Source of the DNA: Peteryoungia rhizophila
GTDB taxonomy: Bacteria; Pseudomonadota; Alphaproteobacteria; Rhizobiales; Rhizobiaceae
Direction of reading: 5' to 3'
NCBI RefSeq assembly: GCF_004912145.1
Contig: NZ_STGT01000002.1
Span: 186,001-250,000 of the forward strand
Length of the DNA stretch: 64,000 nucleotides
Both the position numbers and the translations under genes were made by a program. Every line of letters starts with the position of its first letter. Position 1 is the first letter of the stretch. Of the stretch, positions 1 through 7,666 are shown piece after piece. Under the pieces are notes generated by a model. The model worked only from the letters and a program-made list of their open reading frames with translations, was not told the DNA's origin and ran no database searches.

Positions 1-354
1 GGATGGCTTGGTCGATGGCGGGTCGATCAGGGTGCCCATAGGCACATGAACCTTCACGGTGCCGTTTTCGGCAATCCAGGAATAGACGAGAGAGCCGCAA
101 GTCTGGCAATGCAGGTCGTGAATGCGGTCGGGATCGCCGTGGCGAAAGAGTCTGTCCTTGCCCGTCGTAACGGAGAAATCCTCAGGCGCAACACCCGCGA
201 TCGGCTTGAAAGCCGAGCCTGTCGTGCGACGGCATTTCGAACAATGGCAGTTGATCGCATAGAGAAAACGATCGGCGACCTCATAGGTCACGGCACCGCA
301 CATGCAGCCGCCGCGCAGCCTGCGTGTGGCGGAGTTCTCGCTCTTGTCGTCCAT
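1..354 (-). CDS. GFA family protein (CENP-V/GFA zinc fold), C-terminus cut by window edge
   Basis: Partial gene running off the left edge; about 118 residues are visible. The family includes glutathione-dependent formaldehyde-activating enzyme and many zinc-binding relatives of unknown substrate. The zinc pattern is clear in order: GGCMCGAV near residue 15, CHCSKC near residue 35 and CQTCGS near residue 78, which is the cysteine arrangement of the Mss4-like fold. The ATG at 352-354 opens the protein with MDDKSENSATRRL. It ends a minus-strand direction of transcription and is 52 bp from the neighbouring PLP-enzyme gene, so it could be co-transcribed with it. The family call is firm; the substrate is unknown, and formaldehyde activation should not be assumed. 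Confidence 0.85.
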   Translation of the reverse strand, partial: MDDKSENSATRRLRGGCMCGAVTYEVADRFLYAINCHCSKCRRTTGSAFKPIAGVAPEDFSVTTGKDRLFRHGDPDRIHDLHCQTCGSLVYSWIAENGTVKVHVPMGTLIDPPSTKPS

Positions 355-406
355 GGTTGCCCTCCCTCCAGCAAACTAGGCGCGTGAGGCAAGGCCTTGC
401 AAGACC

Positions 407-1498
407 CTACCAGACGAGGCCGCGTGCCGCGATGTCTTCCACCCGGGTGACGATGCCGTCGCGGTGGAAGGTCATGACATCGAAGAGGTTGGAGACGACA
501 CAGGTGTGGTTCGGGATTATCCGCACCTTCTCGCCGATCTCAGGGCGCCGGCCGGTGACTTTCGACAGATCGACCGTGCCATGCTCCTCGGAAAGACCGG
601 TGATGACCGCGTCCGGGTACTCAAAGATCAGGCCATAGTCCGAAAAGCCCAGGAGGTCCGAGGTCAGGGCCTTGGAGCCGGCGTCGAGGATAGCGCGATC
701 CTCGGTCGGGCGGGAGACGACGGTGGCGAGGATGTGCATGGCGCAGTCGTCGAGGCTGCAATGGCCTGACCTCGCCATGGCGCGGTCGTTGTAGACATAG
801 GTGCCGGCCCGATGCTCGGTCGCTGAGGTCACCTTGTGTGCAGAGAAGAGGCTGGGCGTGCCGCCATTGGAGACGATGGGGCAGGGGATGCCTCGGGCAG
901 CGAGGCCGGCGAGTGTCGCGGCGAAGAAAGCTTCCACTGCCTCTTCGGTATCGGCCTTGGGGTAAGTGAGGATGCCGGCGAAGATGAGGCCGGGGACTGC
1001 AACAATCGCCTCGGCAAGTGCCACCGCCGACTCCGGGCTCTGAACGCCGCAGCGTCCGCCGCCCGTGTCACACTCGACGAGAACGCTGAGCGGTCGGATC
1101 TCAGAGAAAGCCGACGAGAGGCCGCGCACCGTCATTTCGCTGTCGGCAACGACCTTCAGGCCGGAAATGCGGGCGTTTAGCGCCGCGAGCCGTTCAAGCT
1201 TCTCCGAGCCCAGAATGTTGAAGGTGATCAGCAGGTCCTCGAAGCCGGCATCGGCGAAGATCTCGGCTTCGGTAATCTTCTGGCAGTTGATGCCCTTCGC
1301 GCCGGCCTTCGCCTGCTGGCTGGCGATCGCCGGGATCTTGTGGGTCTTGATGTGCGGACGGAAGGCGAGGCCGTGGCTGTCCATATAGGCCTGCACACGC
1401 TCGATATTGGTGACAAGCTTCCGCTCGTCGATCATCGGAAGCGGCGTGGAGAGTTCTGATATCGGCTGGCCAGGTTTGGGGCGGGGCAGTCCCATCAT
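407..1498 (-). CDS. DSD1 / D-threonine-aldolase-like PLP-dependent enzyme (alanine racemase N-terminal fold)
   Basis: 363 residues, the usual length for fold-type III D-serine dehydratase and D-threonine aldolase relatives. The motif RPHIKTHK at residues 47-54 carries the probable PLP lysine (Lys51). A C-terminal PNHTC motif places His331 and Cys333 in an H-x-C arrangement, which in eukaryotic-type D-serine dehydratase binds zinc. The expected reaction is therefore dehydration or retro-aldol cleavage of a D-3-hydroxy amino acid; which one cannot be told from sequence. Its start codon overlaps the stop of the upstream M81 peptidase gene by 4 bp (ATGA), so the two are translationally coupled. 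That pairing suggests that it processes a D-amino acid released by the peptidase. This last point is inference. Confidence 0.85.
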   Translation of the reverse strand: MMGLPRPKPGQPISELSTPLPMIDERKLVTNIERVQAYMDSHGLAFRPHIKTHKIPAIASQQAKAGAKGINCQKITEAEIFADAGFEDLLITFNILGSEKLERLAALNARISGLKVVADSEMTVRGLSSAFSEIRPLSVLVECDTGGGRCGVQSPESAVALAEAIVAVPGLIFAGILTYPKADTEEAVEAFFAATLAGLAARGIPCPIVSNGGTPSLFSAHKVTSATEHRAGTYVYNDRAMARSGHCSLDDCAMHILATVVSRPTEDRAILDAGSKALTSDLLGFSDYGLIFEYPDAVITGLSEEHGTVDLSKVTGRRPEIGEKVRIIPNHTCVVSNLFDVMTFHRDGIVTRVEDIAARGLVW

Positions 1499-2976
1499 GC
1501 GGCCTCGCTGCCTTCGGGCGTCTCGTGCGGATTGGCCATGATCGGCCAGATATCGCGGCGCACATGCCGATAGGCGGTCTTGGCCGGGTCGTTCGGATAG
1601 GGCGTGCCGGCGGCGCAGTAGAGAATATCCGAGGCGATCTGCGAAAAGGCGGCATAGAAGTGGTTGGTGGACTTGATGACCAGCAGGTGCTTGCTCGTCG
1701 GGTCGATGCCGAGCGCGGTAAAAAGCGACGGATCGTAGCTCTGGACGCGGACCGAGCTCAGGATGATGTCGATGCCCTCAAGCCGGATATGGGCGGCGTC
1801 GCCGAAGGGGGCGATGCTGTCGCCGAAGCGCATCTCGGCATTGGGCACGACCTTGACCACCTTGACCAGTCCATCGACCGGATGACCGGTGCCAGGAGCG
1901 GACTTGGCGCCGAAGCGCAGCGGGATTTCAGCACCTCCGCCGGCAGCCATGCAGATCTGCACGGCAATCGGGTCCCAGATCATACCGATAGCGGCGTTGG
2001 TCACGCCACGTGCCAGCATTTCCTCAAGGATCACGGTCGCGTCGCCCGCCGTACCGCCACCTGGATTGTCCCACATGTCGGCGATGACGACCGGACCCTC
2101 CGGGTAGGCGAGCGCCTTGTCTAGGGCGGTCTTCTCGTCGATTTGCGGCATCATGAATGTGCCGCGCTTGGCAAACAGCTCAAGGCCGAGATCGCGGGCG
2201 AGCATCGCGCCTTTTTCCGGATGGCCATTGGTAATGACGATTGTTTTGGTGCCCATCTCCGGCACGTCGCCTGCCATGAAGCCATGAATGACAGAGAGCG
2301 ACAAAACGTCTGCATCCACTTTTTCGATGGCCATAAGCCTGTCAACAAAGCTGCGCATCGGCTCGCGCGAGGTCGGGAAAATATCGATCATGCGGCAGTC
2401 GAAGACCGACATGACCGGCTTGATGCGGCCTTCCAGCGTGTCGACCGCAATGCGCCAGAGATCTTCGGCCCGATCGACGAAATCGGTGTGCGGGAATTCC
2501 TTGAAGACGACGAAGAAGTCGGCGGCTGCGACGCGCTTTGCCGTCAGGTGGCTGTGCGGGTCGAGTTCGGCGCAGAGAAGAATGTCTGGGCCTATGAACT
2601 CGCGGATTCGGGTGAGCAGGTCGCCTTCCGGGTCGAGATAACCGTCGGCCACCATCGCGCCATGCAGACCGAGCACGACGGCATCGACGGGCAGTGCGGC
2701 GCGCAGCTGATCCAGGATCTCGTCGCGCAGGCTTTCGAATGTCTGCCTGTTGACGAGACCTGCCGGGTCGGCCCAGGTCGCTGTGCCCTCGATCAGCGTC
2801 CAGCCCTTCTCGAAGCAAACCTTGCGGCCCACCGTGATCGGCGCGGTGCAGAGCGTGGGTGTCGCGGGGTGTTGTCCCGGAGGCGCATAGAGCGAATCCT
2901 CGAAGGCGCGCCGGTCGATGCAGATCGGGGAGAAGGTGTTCGTTTCCGTTGCAAGCGCGGCGGTGAAGATGCGCAA
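1495..2976 (-). CDS. M81 family metallopeptidase (MlrC/microcystinase C-like), copy 1
   Basis: About 493 residues. I place the start at a TTG (2974-2976) because the protein then begins with the family N-terminus RIFTAALATETNTFSP and a GGAGG lies at 2984-2988, 7 nt upstream; reading frame continues further upstream without family similarity. Conserved family blocks are visible in order: ATETNTFSP, LHGAMV, ELDPHSH, EFPHTD and ADMWDNPGGG. The D-x-H and histidine blocks are presumed metal ligands. The best known member, MlrC, cleaves linearised microcystin, but most members lie in organisms that do not degrade microcystin, so the substrate is unknown. The gene sits in an operon with an NTF2-like gene upstream and a PLP enzyme downstream. 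A second, divergent paralogue lies at 7667-9106. Confidence 0.87.
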   Translation of the reverse strand: MRIFTAALATETNTFSPICIDRRAFEDSLYAPPGQHPATPTLCTAPITVGRKVCFEKGWTLIEGTATWADPAGLVNRQTFESLRDEILDQLRAALPVDAVVLGLHGAMVADGYLDPEGDLLTRIREFIGPDILLCAELDPHSHLTAKRVAAADFFVVFKEFPHTDFVDRAEDLWRIAVDTLEGRIKPVMSVFDCRMIDIFPTSREPMRSFVDRLMAIEKVDADVLSLSVIHGFMAGDVPEMGTKTIVITNGHPEKGAMLARDLGLELFAKRGTFMMPQIDEKTALDKALAYPEGPVVIADMWDNPGGGTAGDATVILEEMLARGVTNAAIGMIWDPIAVQICMAAGGGAEIPLRFGAKSAPGTGHPVDGLVKVVKVVPNAEMRFGDSIAPFGDAAHIRLEGIDIILSSVRVQSYDPSLFTALGIDPTSKHLLVIKSTNHFYAAFSQIASDILYCAAGTPYPNDPAKTAYRHVRRDIWPIMANPHETPEGSEAA

Positions 2977-3013
2977 AGGCTGACCTCCGGGGTCTTGAGG
3001 GTTTGAGGGCGGT

Positions 3014-3505
3014 TCAGCGATGGCCCATCGGATTGGGCAGATAACCGGTGAAGCCGGAGATTTTCCAGCGGCCTTCATGCAGGCGGCAATAATAGAGCGT
3101 CTGCCAGCGCATGACGTCGAGGCTGCCATCCGCCTTCTTGATGCCGCCGTCGAACTTCTTGCGAACGAGCGCCGTCTCGCCTGAGATCTCGATCTCTTCC
3201 AGCGTTGTCGTGGTGAAGATCGCGGTGCGCGGGTCCTCGCCATAAGTTTGGGCCGCGAAGTCCTTGGCCTGCTTCAGCCATTCGTCGCGATAGGCGTGCA
3301 GATTGGGGAAGGCGAGCGTCCACTTGTCCGGATCGTCCTCGCGATTGCCGCTGATGCCGATGAAGCCGTCCTCGACAAAGTCATGGGCGACCATGCTCCA
3401 GTCGGCGGCCAGAAAAGCGTCGATATCGCGGGGGACGAGCATCTCCCAGATGGCATGGCGGGCTTCGTCCGTTGCCGGAAACGGATTGTGGAATGGGTCG
3501 CGCAT
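3014..3505 (-). CDS. NTF2-like (SnoaL-type fold) hypothetical protein
   Basis: 163 residues, no signal peptide and no membrane segment. The pattern of an N-terminal helical region (DIDAFLAADWSMVAHDFVED), aromatic-rich strands and a C-terminal GRWKISGFTGYLP fits the cone-shaped NTF2/SnoaL fold used by small isomerases, dehydratases and ligand-binding proteins. I cannot assign a reaction. It is the first gene of the minus-strand operon that continues into the M81 peptidase and PLP enzyme, and it is divergent from ridA across a 112 bp AT-rich gap, so it probably belongs to the same catabolic cluster. The ATG at 3503-3505 is the only reasonable start. The fold call is by pattern only. Confidence 0.7.
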   Translation of the reverse strand: MRDPFHNPFPATDEARHAIWEMLVPRDIDAFLAADWSMVAHDFVEDGFIGISGNREDDPDKWTLAFPNLHAYRDEWLKQAKDFAAQTYGEDPRTAIFTTTTLEEIEISGETALVRKKFDGGIKKADGSLDVMRWQTLYYCRLHEGRWKISGFTGYLPNPMGHR

Positions 3506-3617
3506 TTCTTCCCCGCCTTTAAATTCTTTTCATGATTGTCGATTTTGTCTGGTCAAAATCCGTTTTTTGTGGTCGCTTGTCAACGATTGAAGAAAATAAT
3601 TTGCATGAGAGGTGTCG
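3506..3617. promoter_or_regulatory. Divergent promoter region with an inverted pair of TGAANANAAT sites
   Basis: AT-rich gap between the minus-strand operon (from 3505) and the plus-strand operon (from 3618). ATTCTTTTCA at 3523-3532 and TGAAGAAAAT at 3588-3597 are inverted copies of each other (8 of 10 positions), one close to each start. RpiR-type regulators commonly bind TGAA-containing inverted sites, and an RpiR gene is the second gene of the plus-strand operon. That it acts here is inference. Confidence 0.35.
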
Positions 3618-4004
3618 ATGACGATCAAGCGTTACGGGGCCGAGAAGGCGGGTGCGGGTGGTCAGCGTTTGCCGTTTGCCCGGGCTGTCGAGGCCGATGG
3701 TTGGCTCTATGTTTCTGGCCAGGTGGCCATGGAAGATGGCGAGATCATCCCGGGCGGCATCATCGAGCAGACCCACAAGACGATCGCCAATGTCATCGCC
3801 ATTCTGGACGAGGCCGGCTACGGGCTGGAGCATGTAGTGCGCTGCGGTGTGTGGCTCGATGACCCCCGCGATTTCTGGAGTTTCAACAAGATCTACCAGC
3901 AGTATTTCGGCGAGCACCCGCCGGCGCGGGCCTGCGTTCAGGCCTCGATGATGGTCGATTGCAAGGTCGAGATCGACTGCGTAGCCTTTAAGCCTTCGAA
4001 ATAA
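3618..4004 (+). CDS. RidA family protein (enamine/imine deaminase type)
   Basis: 128 residues, standard for the YjgF/YER057c/UK114 family. Members hydrolyse reactive enamines and imines formed by PLP enzymes, or act as related deaminases in catabolic operons. Family features seen are LYVSGQVAMEDGEIIPGG, repeated TIANVIAILDEAGY, and the C-terminal PARACVQASMMVDCKVEIDC; the first part of the arginine motif (PARxxV) is present. The ATG at 3618 is preferred over a GTG at 3612 because AGAGG (3608-3612) then has a normal spacing. It opens a plus-strand run of seven genes. A RidA beside a D-amino-acid PLP enzyme is chemically sensible, since dehydration of serine-type substrates produces enamines. 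Confidence 0.9.
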   Translation: MTIKRYGAEKAGAGGQRLPFARAVEADGWLYVSGQVAMEDGEIIPGGIIEQTHKTIANVIAILDEAGYGLEHVVRCGVWLDDPRDFWSFNKIYQQYFGEHPPARACVQASMMVDCKVEIDCVAFKPSK

Positions 4005-4020
4005 GAGAGAGGGCAGGGCA

Positions 4021-4887
4021 TTGGATATCTTCGCGCGCATTCAGGAAGAGGCAGGGCAGTTTTCGGCCTCCGAGCAACGCATCGCGGATATTCTGCTCAA
4101 TTCCTTCGACTTCGCGGTCAATGCCTCGATCATCGAACTCGCCGAGAAGGCAGAGGTCTCGCCGCCGACGGTGACGCGCTTCTGCCGTCGGCTCGGCTGC
4201 CAGAACTTTGCCGATTTCAAGGTGAGCCTTGCGCGTACGGCTTATGTCGGGGTGCGCTATCTCAATCCGGAAGCGCAAAGCACCGAGCCTGCCGACGTTG
4301 CGAGTGATGTCATCACCAAGGCGCAGAACGCGATGTTCATGGTGCATCGGGCGCTCGATCCCGCCATGCTCGATAAGGTCGCAGACCGGCTGGCGCGGGC
4401 AGAGATGGTCTATGCCTTCGGCTCGGGTGGCAATTCCTCGATGATCTCGGGCGAGATCCAGAACCGCCTGTTTCGCTTGGGGTCTCGCGTGACAGCCTCT
4501 GCCGACCACAACATGCAGCTGATGCTGACAGCCGCTGCACGTTCCAATGACGTGCTGATCGGTTCCTCGTTTTCAGGGAGAAATGCTGAGCTGGTGAAAT
4601 GCTTCAAGCTCGCCCGCGAGAACGGCATCACCACGATCGCGCTCACCCAAAGCAACAGCCTGGTGGCCGAGGCCTCCGAACTCGTCATCGGCATCGACCT
4701 GCCGGAGGGCGAGAACATCTTCCGCCCGACCTCGACGCGTTTTGCCTATCTCGCCGTCGTGGACGTGATCGCGAGCCTCGTTGCCTATCGCAATCGCAAG
4801 CAGTCGCAGGTGACGCTGCGCCATATCAAGCAACAACTGGTCGAACACCGCGATGGCGGCGATGACCGGCAACTTCTCGGAGACTGA
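4021..4887 (+). CDS. MurR/RpiR family transcriptional regulator
   Basis: 288 residues. The N-terminal HTH_6 domain (residues 1-75, with SPPTVTRFCRRLG as recognition region) is followed by a SIS domain (about 115-250, FGSGGNSSMISGE, SFSGRNAELVKC) that binds phosphosugars in this family. The start is a TTG at 4021, preceded by a purine-rich GAGAGAGGGCAGGG; the protein has the normal family N-terminus DIFARIQEEAGQFSASEQRIAD. It is 16 bp after ridA and 31 bp before the SDR gene, so it is inside the operon it probably controls. The SIS domain suggests that the inducer is an amino-sugar or sugar phosphate, which fits the downstream GH20 hexosaminidase. The inducer itself is not predictable. Confidence 0.9.
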   Translation: MDIFARIQEEAGQFSASEQRIADILLNSFDFAVNASIIELAEKAEVSPPTVTRFCRRLGCQNFADFKVSLARTAYVGVRYLNPEAQSTEPADVASDVITKAQNAMFMVHRALDPAMLDKVADRLARAEMVYAFGSGGNSSMISGEIQNRLFRLGSRVTASADHNMQLMLTAAARSNDVLIGSSFSGRNAELVKCFKLARENGITTIALTQSNSLVAEASELVIGIDLPEGENIFRPTSTRFAYLAVVDVIASLVAYRNRKQSQVTLRHIKQQLVEHRDGGDDRQLLGD

Positions 4888-4918
4888 GCCATGCCCGCAT
4901 CGATGTCGGAGGCCCGCC

Positions 4919-5695
4919 GTGACGCATAAGGTTGCCGTCGTAACGGGTGCTGCTGGTGATATAGGCCGGGCGATCGCAAAGCGGCTCGCCGACAGCCATG
5001 ACCTTGTCGTGCTGCTGGATCTGGATTGTCAGGCGCTTGGCCAGGCGATGGTCGAGCTTAATGACGATGTTCGCTTCGCCTCGCTGGTCTGTGACGTGAC
5101 GGACGAGAAGGATCTCGCCGAGACCGCTGCACGCATCGCAACCCTTGGCCTGGTTCATACGGTGGTCAACAATGCCGGTTCGGCGCGGGCAGTCAGCCTC
5201 GGCGATACCGATGGCGAGATCTGGCGCAAGGACAATGCGCTCAATCTCGAAGCGCCCTTCCTCTGCTTCCGCGCGTTTGAGGAGGCACTTAAGGCGTCCA
5301 AGGGCGCGCTCGTCAACATTTCCTCAGTCAATGGCATGGCTGTCTTTGGGCATCCCGCCTACAGCGCGGCCAAGGCCGGGCTCATCCACCTCACCAAACT
5401 GATTGCCGTCGAATACGGCAAATACGGTGTCCGCGCAAATGCTGTCGCCCCCGGCACCGTCCGCACCCAGGCTTGGGAGGCGCGCGCTGCGGCTAATCCA
5501 CAAGTCTTTGAAGAGGCCAAGCGCTGGTATGCGCTGCGCCGGATCGCCACGGCCGAGGATATCGCCAATGCCGTGTTTTTCCTGTCGAGCGATCAGGCGG
5601 CTGCCATTACCGGCGTCTGCCTGCCCGTCGATTGCGGGCTAACGGCCGGTCAGGCCGAGCTCGCGCGAACCTTCTCTCAATCCGACCATTATTGA
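4919..5695 (+). CDS. SDR family NAD(P)-dependent oxidoreductase
   Basis: 258 residues, classical short-chain dehydrogenase. The cofactor motif TGAAGDIGRAIA is at the N-terminus, NNAGSA follows the fourth strand, and the catalytic set is Ser in NISSVNG with Y-x3-K in PAYSAAKAG. The C-terminus carries ITGVCLPVDCGL. I chose the GTG at 4919 because GGAGG at 4908-4912 stands 6 nt upstream and the protein then begins at the Rossmann strand; no in-frame ATG fits. The aspartate after beta2 (LLDLD) suggests NAD(H) rather than NADP(H). Its substrate is probably a sugar or hydroxy acid of the surrounding cluster, but this is a guess. Confidence 0.9.
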   Translation: MTHKVAVVTGAAGDIGRAIAKRLADSHDLVVLLDLDCQALGQAMVELNDDVRFASLVCDVTDEKDLAETAARIATLGLVHTVVNNAGSARAVSLGDTDGEIWRKDNALNLEAPFLCFRAFEEALKASKGALVNISSVNGMAVFGHPAYSAAKAGLIHLTKLIAVEYGKYGVRANAVAPGTVRTQAWEARAAANPQVFEEAKRWYALRRIATAEDIANAVFFLSSDQAAAITGVCLPVDCGLTAGQAELARTFSQSDHY

Positions 5696-5721
5696 TACCG
5701 CAAAGCCCGGAGTATTTCCCC

Positions 5722-7653
5722 ATGGCAACAGAAGTTCAGTTCCGCCTCGAAAACGCGTGGCATCCGGTGGAGGGCGACGACTGCGGGGCCTTCGTCTTCA
5801 CGCTGGTCAATCTCTCGGATGTGGCGCTTGCCGATTTCAAGCTCGCCTATACGTCGCTGACCCGCGTCAAGGACACCGAAGAACCGATCCTCGAAAACGC
5901 GGTCTTCCTGAAGCGCAACGCCAATTTTCACCAGTTCGCGCCTCCGGCCGGCTTTGTGCTGCAGCCCGGTGCTTCCTGGACATTCCGGGTCGGTGGCTTG
6001 TGGCGGCCGGCCAAGCACCGGACGGATGGGGCGAAGTCCGCCTATCTCACGCTTTCCACCGGCCAGCATGCGGCCGTTGCGGTTGCGGATCTGATGCTTG
6101 GCGGCGGCAACAGCGCACCGCCGCCGGCCTTGCTGCCTGAGGGCAAGGTTTCCCAGCCCTTTGCCATTCTGCCCTGGCCAGCCTCGGCTGAGCTGGTGGC
6201 GGGTGAAGGGTTCCCCGTCGCGCTTTATCCGGCTGAAGGCGCCTCGCTGGTTGAACTACGCGCCGTCGAAAACGTGCTGCGTCTCTTCTGCCGCCTCTTC
6301 GCGGTCGGCCATGCGCCGTTGTCGCTGGCACCGGTGCATCAGGGGCGGGCGATCGCCCTCAAGTCCGACGAAGCGCTTGGTGCCTCTGCCTATCGGCTGA
6401 ACTTTGCCGCTGACGGCATCACGCTCACCTATGGCGATGTCGCCGGCCTGCAGTATGCGCTGACCCTGCTTGCCCAGATGCTGCATGGTGCGCGCATCCA
6501 GCCGGAGACGTTCCGCTTCCCCGCATCAGGCACGATCGCCGACAAGCCACGCTACGACTGGCGCGGTTGCCATCTCGATGTTTCCCGCCAGTTCTTCCCC
6601 GTTGCAGACGTCAAACGCCTGATCGACATCCTCGCCTGGTTCCGGATGAACACCTTCCACTGGCATCTGTCCGACGACGAAGCCTGGCGTCTCGAAATCA
6701 AGGCCTTCCCGCAGTTGACGACCCTTGGCGTGTTGCGCGGGCCGGACGAACCGCTCCTGCCGCAGCTTGGTAATGGGGCCGAGCCTGTCGGTGGTTTCTA
6801 TGCGCAGGACGAGGTCCGCGACATCGTCGCCCATGCCGCCGCCCTTCAGGTCGAGGTGGTGCCGGAGATCGATGTGCCCGGCCATAGCACCGCGATGCTG
6901 GTAGCACTGCCGGAACTGGTCGATGGCCAGGAGGCGCCCGATAGTTATCGCTCGGTCCAGGGCTATCCGAACAATGCGCTCAACCCGGCGATCGAATACA
7001 CCTACGAGGTGCTGGGCAAGGTGTTCGACGAAATGGTCGAGCTCTTCCCGTCGACGCTTATCCATATTGGCGGCGATGAAGTGGCGGCCAATACCTGGAT
7101 GGCATCGCCGCTGGCTCGGAAGCTGATGGAGCAGGAAGGCATCGAAGGCACCTTCGGGCTGCAGAGCTATTTCATGAAACGCATCCAGAAGATGCTGGCC
7201 GAGCGGGGCCGCAAGCTCGCTGGCTGGGACGAGGTCAGCCATGGCGGCGGCGTCGATCCCGAGGGCACGTTGCTGATGGCCTGGCAGAAGCCGGAGGTCG
7301 GGCTGGAGCTCGCCAAACAGGGCTACGACGTCGTGATGACCCCGGGCCAGGCCTATTATCTCGACATGGTGCAGGACGAAGCCTTCCAGGAGCCGGGTGC
7401 GAGCTGGGCGGGCACCGTGCCACCGCACCACACCTATACCTATGAGGCAGTCGCCGAGTTTCCAGCCGAGCTTGCTGCCCGCATGCGGGGTGTTCAGGCC
7501 TGCATCTGGTGCGAACATTTCCTGACCCGCGACTACTTCAACCACCTCGTCTTCCCGCGTCTTCCGGCCATTGCGGAGGCCGCCTGGACGCCGAAGGACA
7601 ACAAGGACTGGCTGCGCTTTGCCGCCATCGTCCGCTTGAGCCCCCGCTACTGA
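5722..7653 (+). CDS. GH20 beta-N-acetylhexosaminidase, apparently cytoplasmic
   Basis: 643 residues. The N-terminal 130 residues resemble the beta-sandwich domain of chitobiases (WRPAKHRTDG); a GH20b-like domain follows, then the TIM barrel starting near KPRYDWRGCHLDVSRQFFP. The catalytic pair is Asp452-Glu453 in IHIGGDEVA: the Asp orients the substrate 2-acetamido group and the Glu is the acid/base. WHLSDDEAWRLEI is also a family block. There is no signal peptide, so it should act inside the cell on imported oligosaccharides or glycopeptides, removing terminal GlcNAc or GalNAc. The start ATG at 5722 follows CGGAG at 5708-5712. The gap to the next gene is 13 bp, consistent with one operon. 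Confidence 0.92.
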   Translation: MATEVQFRLENAWHPVEGDDCGAFVFTLVNLSDVALADFKLAYTSLTRVKDTEEPILENAVFLKRNANFHQFAPPAGFVLQPGASWTFRVGGLWRPAKHRTDGAKSAYLTLSTGQHAAVAVADLMLGGGNSAPPPALLPEGKVSQPFAILPWPASAELVAGEGFPVALYPAEGASLVELRAVENVLRLFCRLFAVGHAPLSLAPVHQGRAIALKSDEALGASAYRLNFAADGITLTYGDVAGLQYALTLLAQMLHGARIQPETFRFPASGTIADKPRYDWRGCHLDVSRQFFPVADVKRLIDILAWFRMNTFHWHLSDDEAWRLEIKAFPQLTTLGVLRGPDEPLLPQLGNGAEPVGGFYAQDEVRDIVAHAAALQVEVVPEIDVPGHSTAMLVALPELVDGQEAPDSYRSVQGYPNNALNPAIEYTYEVLGKVFDEMVELFPSTLIHIGGDEVAANTWMASPLARKLMEQEGIEGTFGLQSYFMKRIQKMLAERGRKLAGWDEVSHGGGVDPEGTLLMAWQKPEVGLELAKQGYDVVMTPGQAYYLDMVQDEAFQEPGASWAGTVPPHHTYTYEAVAEFPAELAARMRGVQACIWCEHFLTRDYFNHLVFPRLPAIAEAAWTPKDNKDWLRFAAIVRLSPRY

Positions 7654-7666
7654 GGATTTGAGGCCT

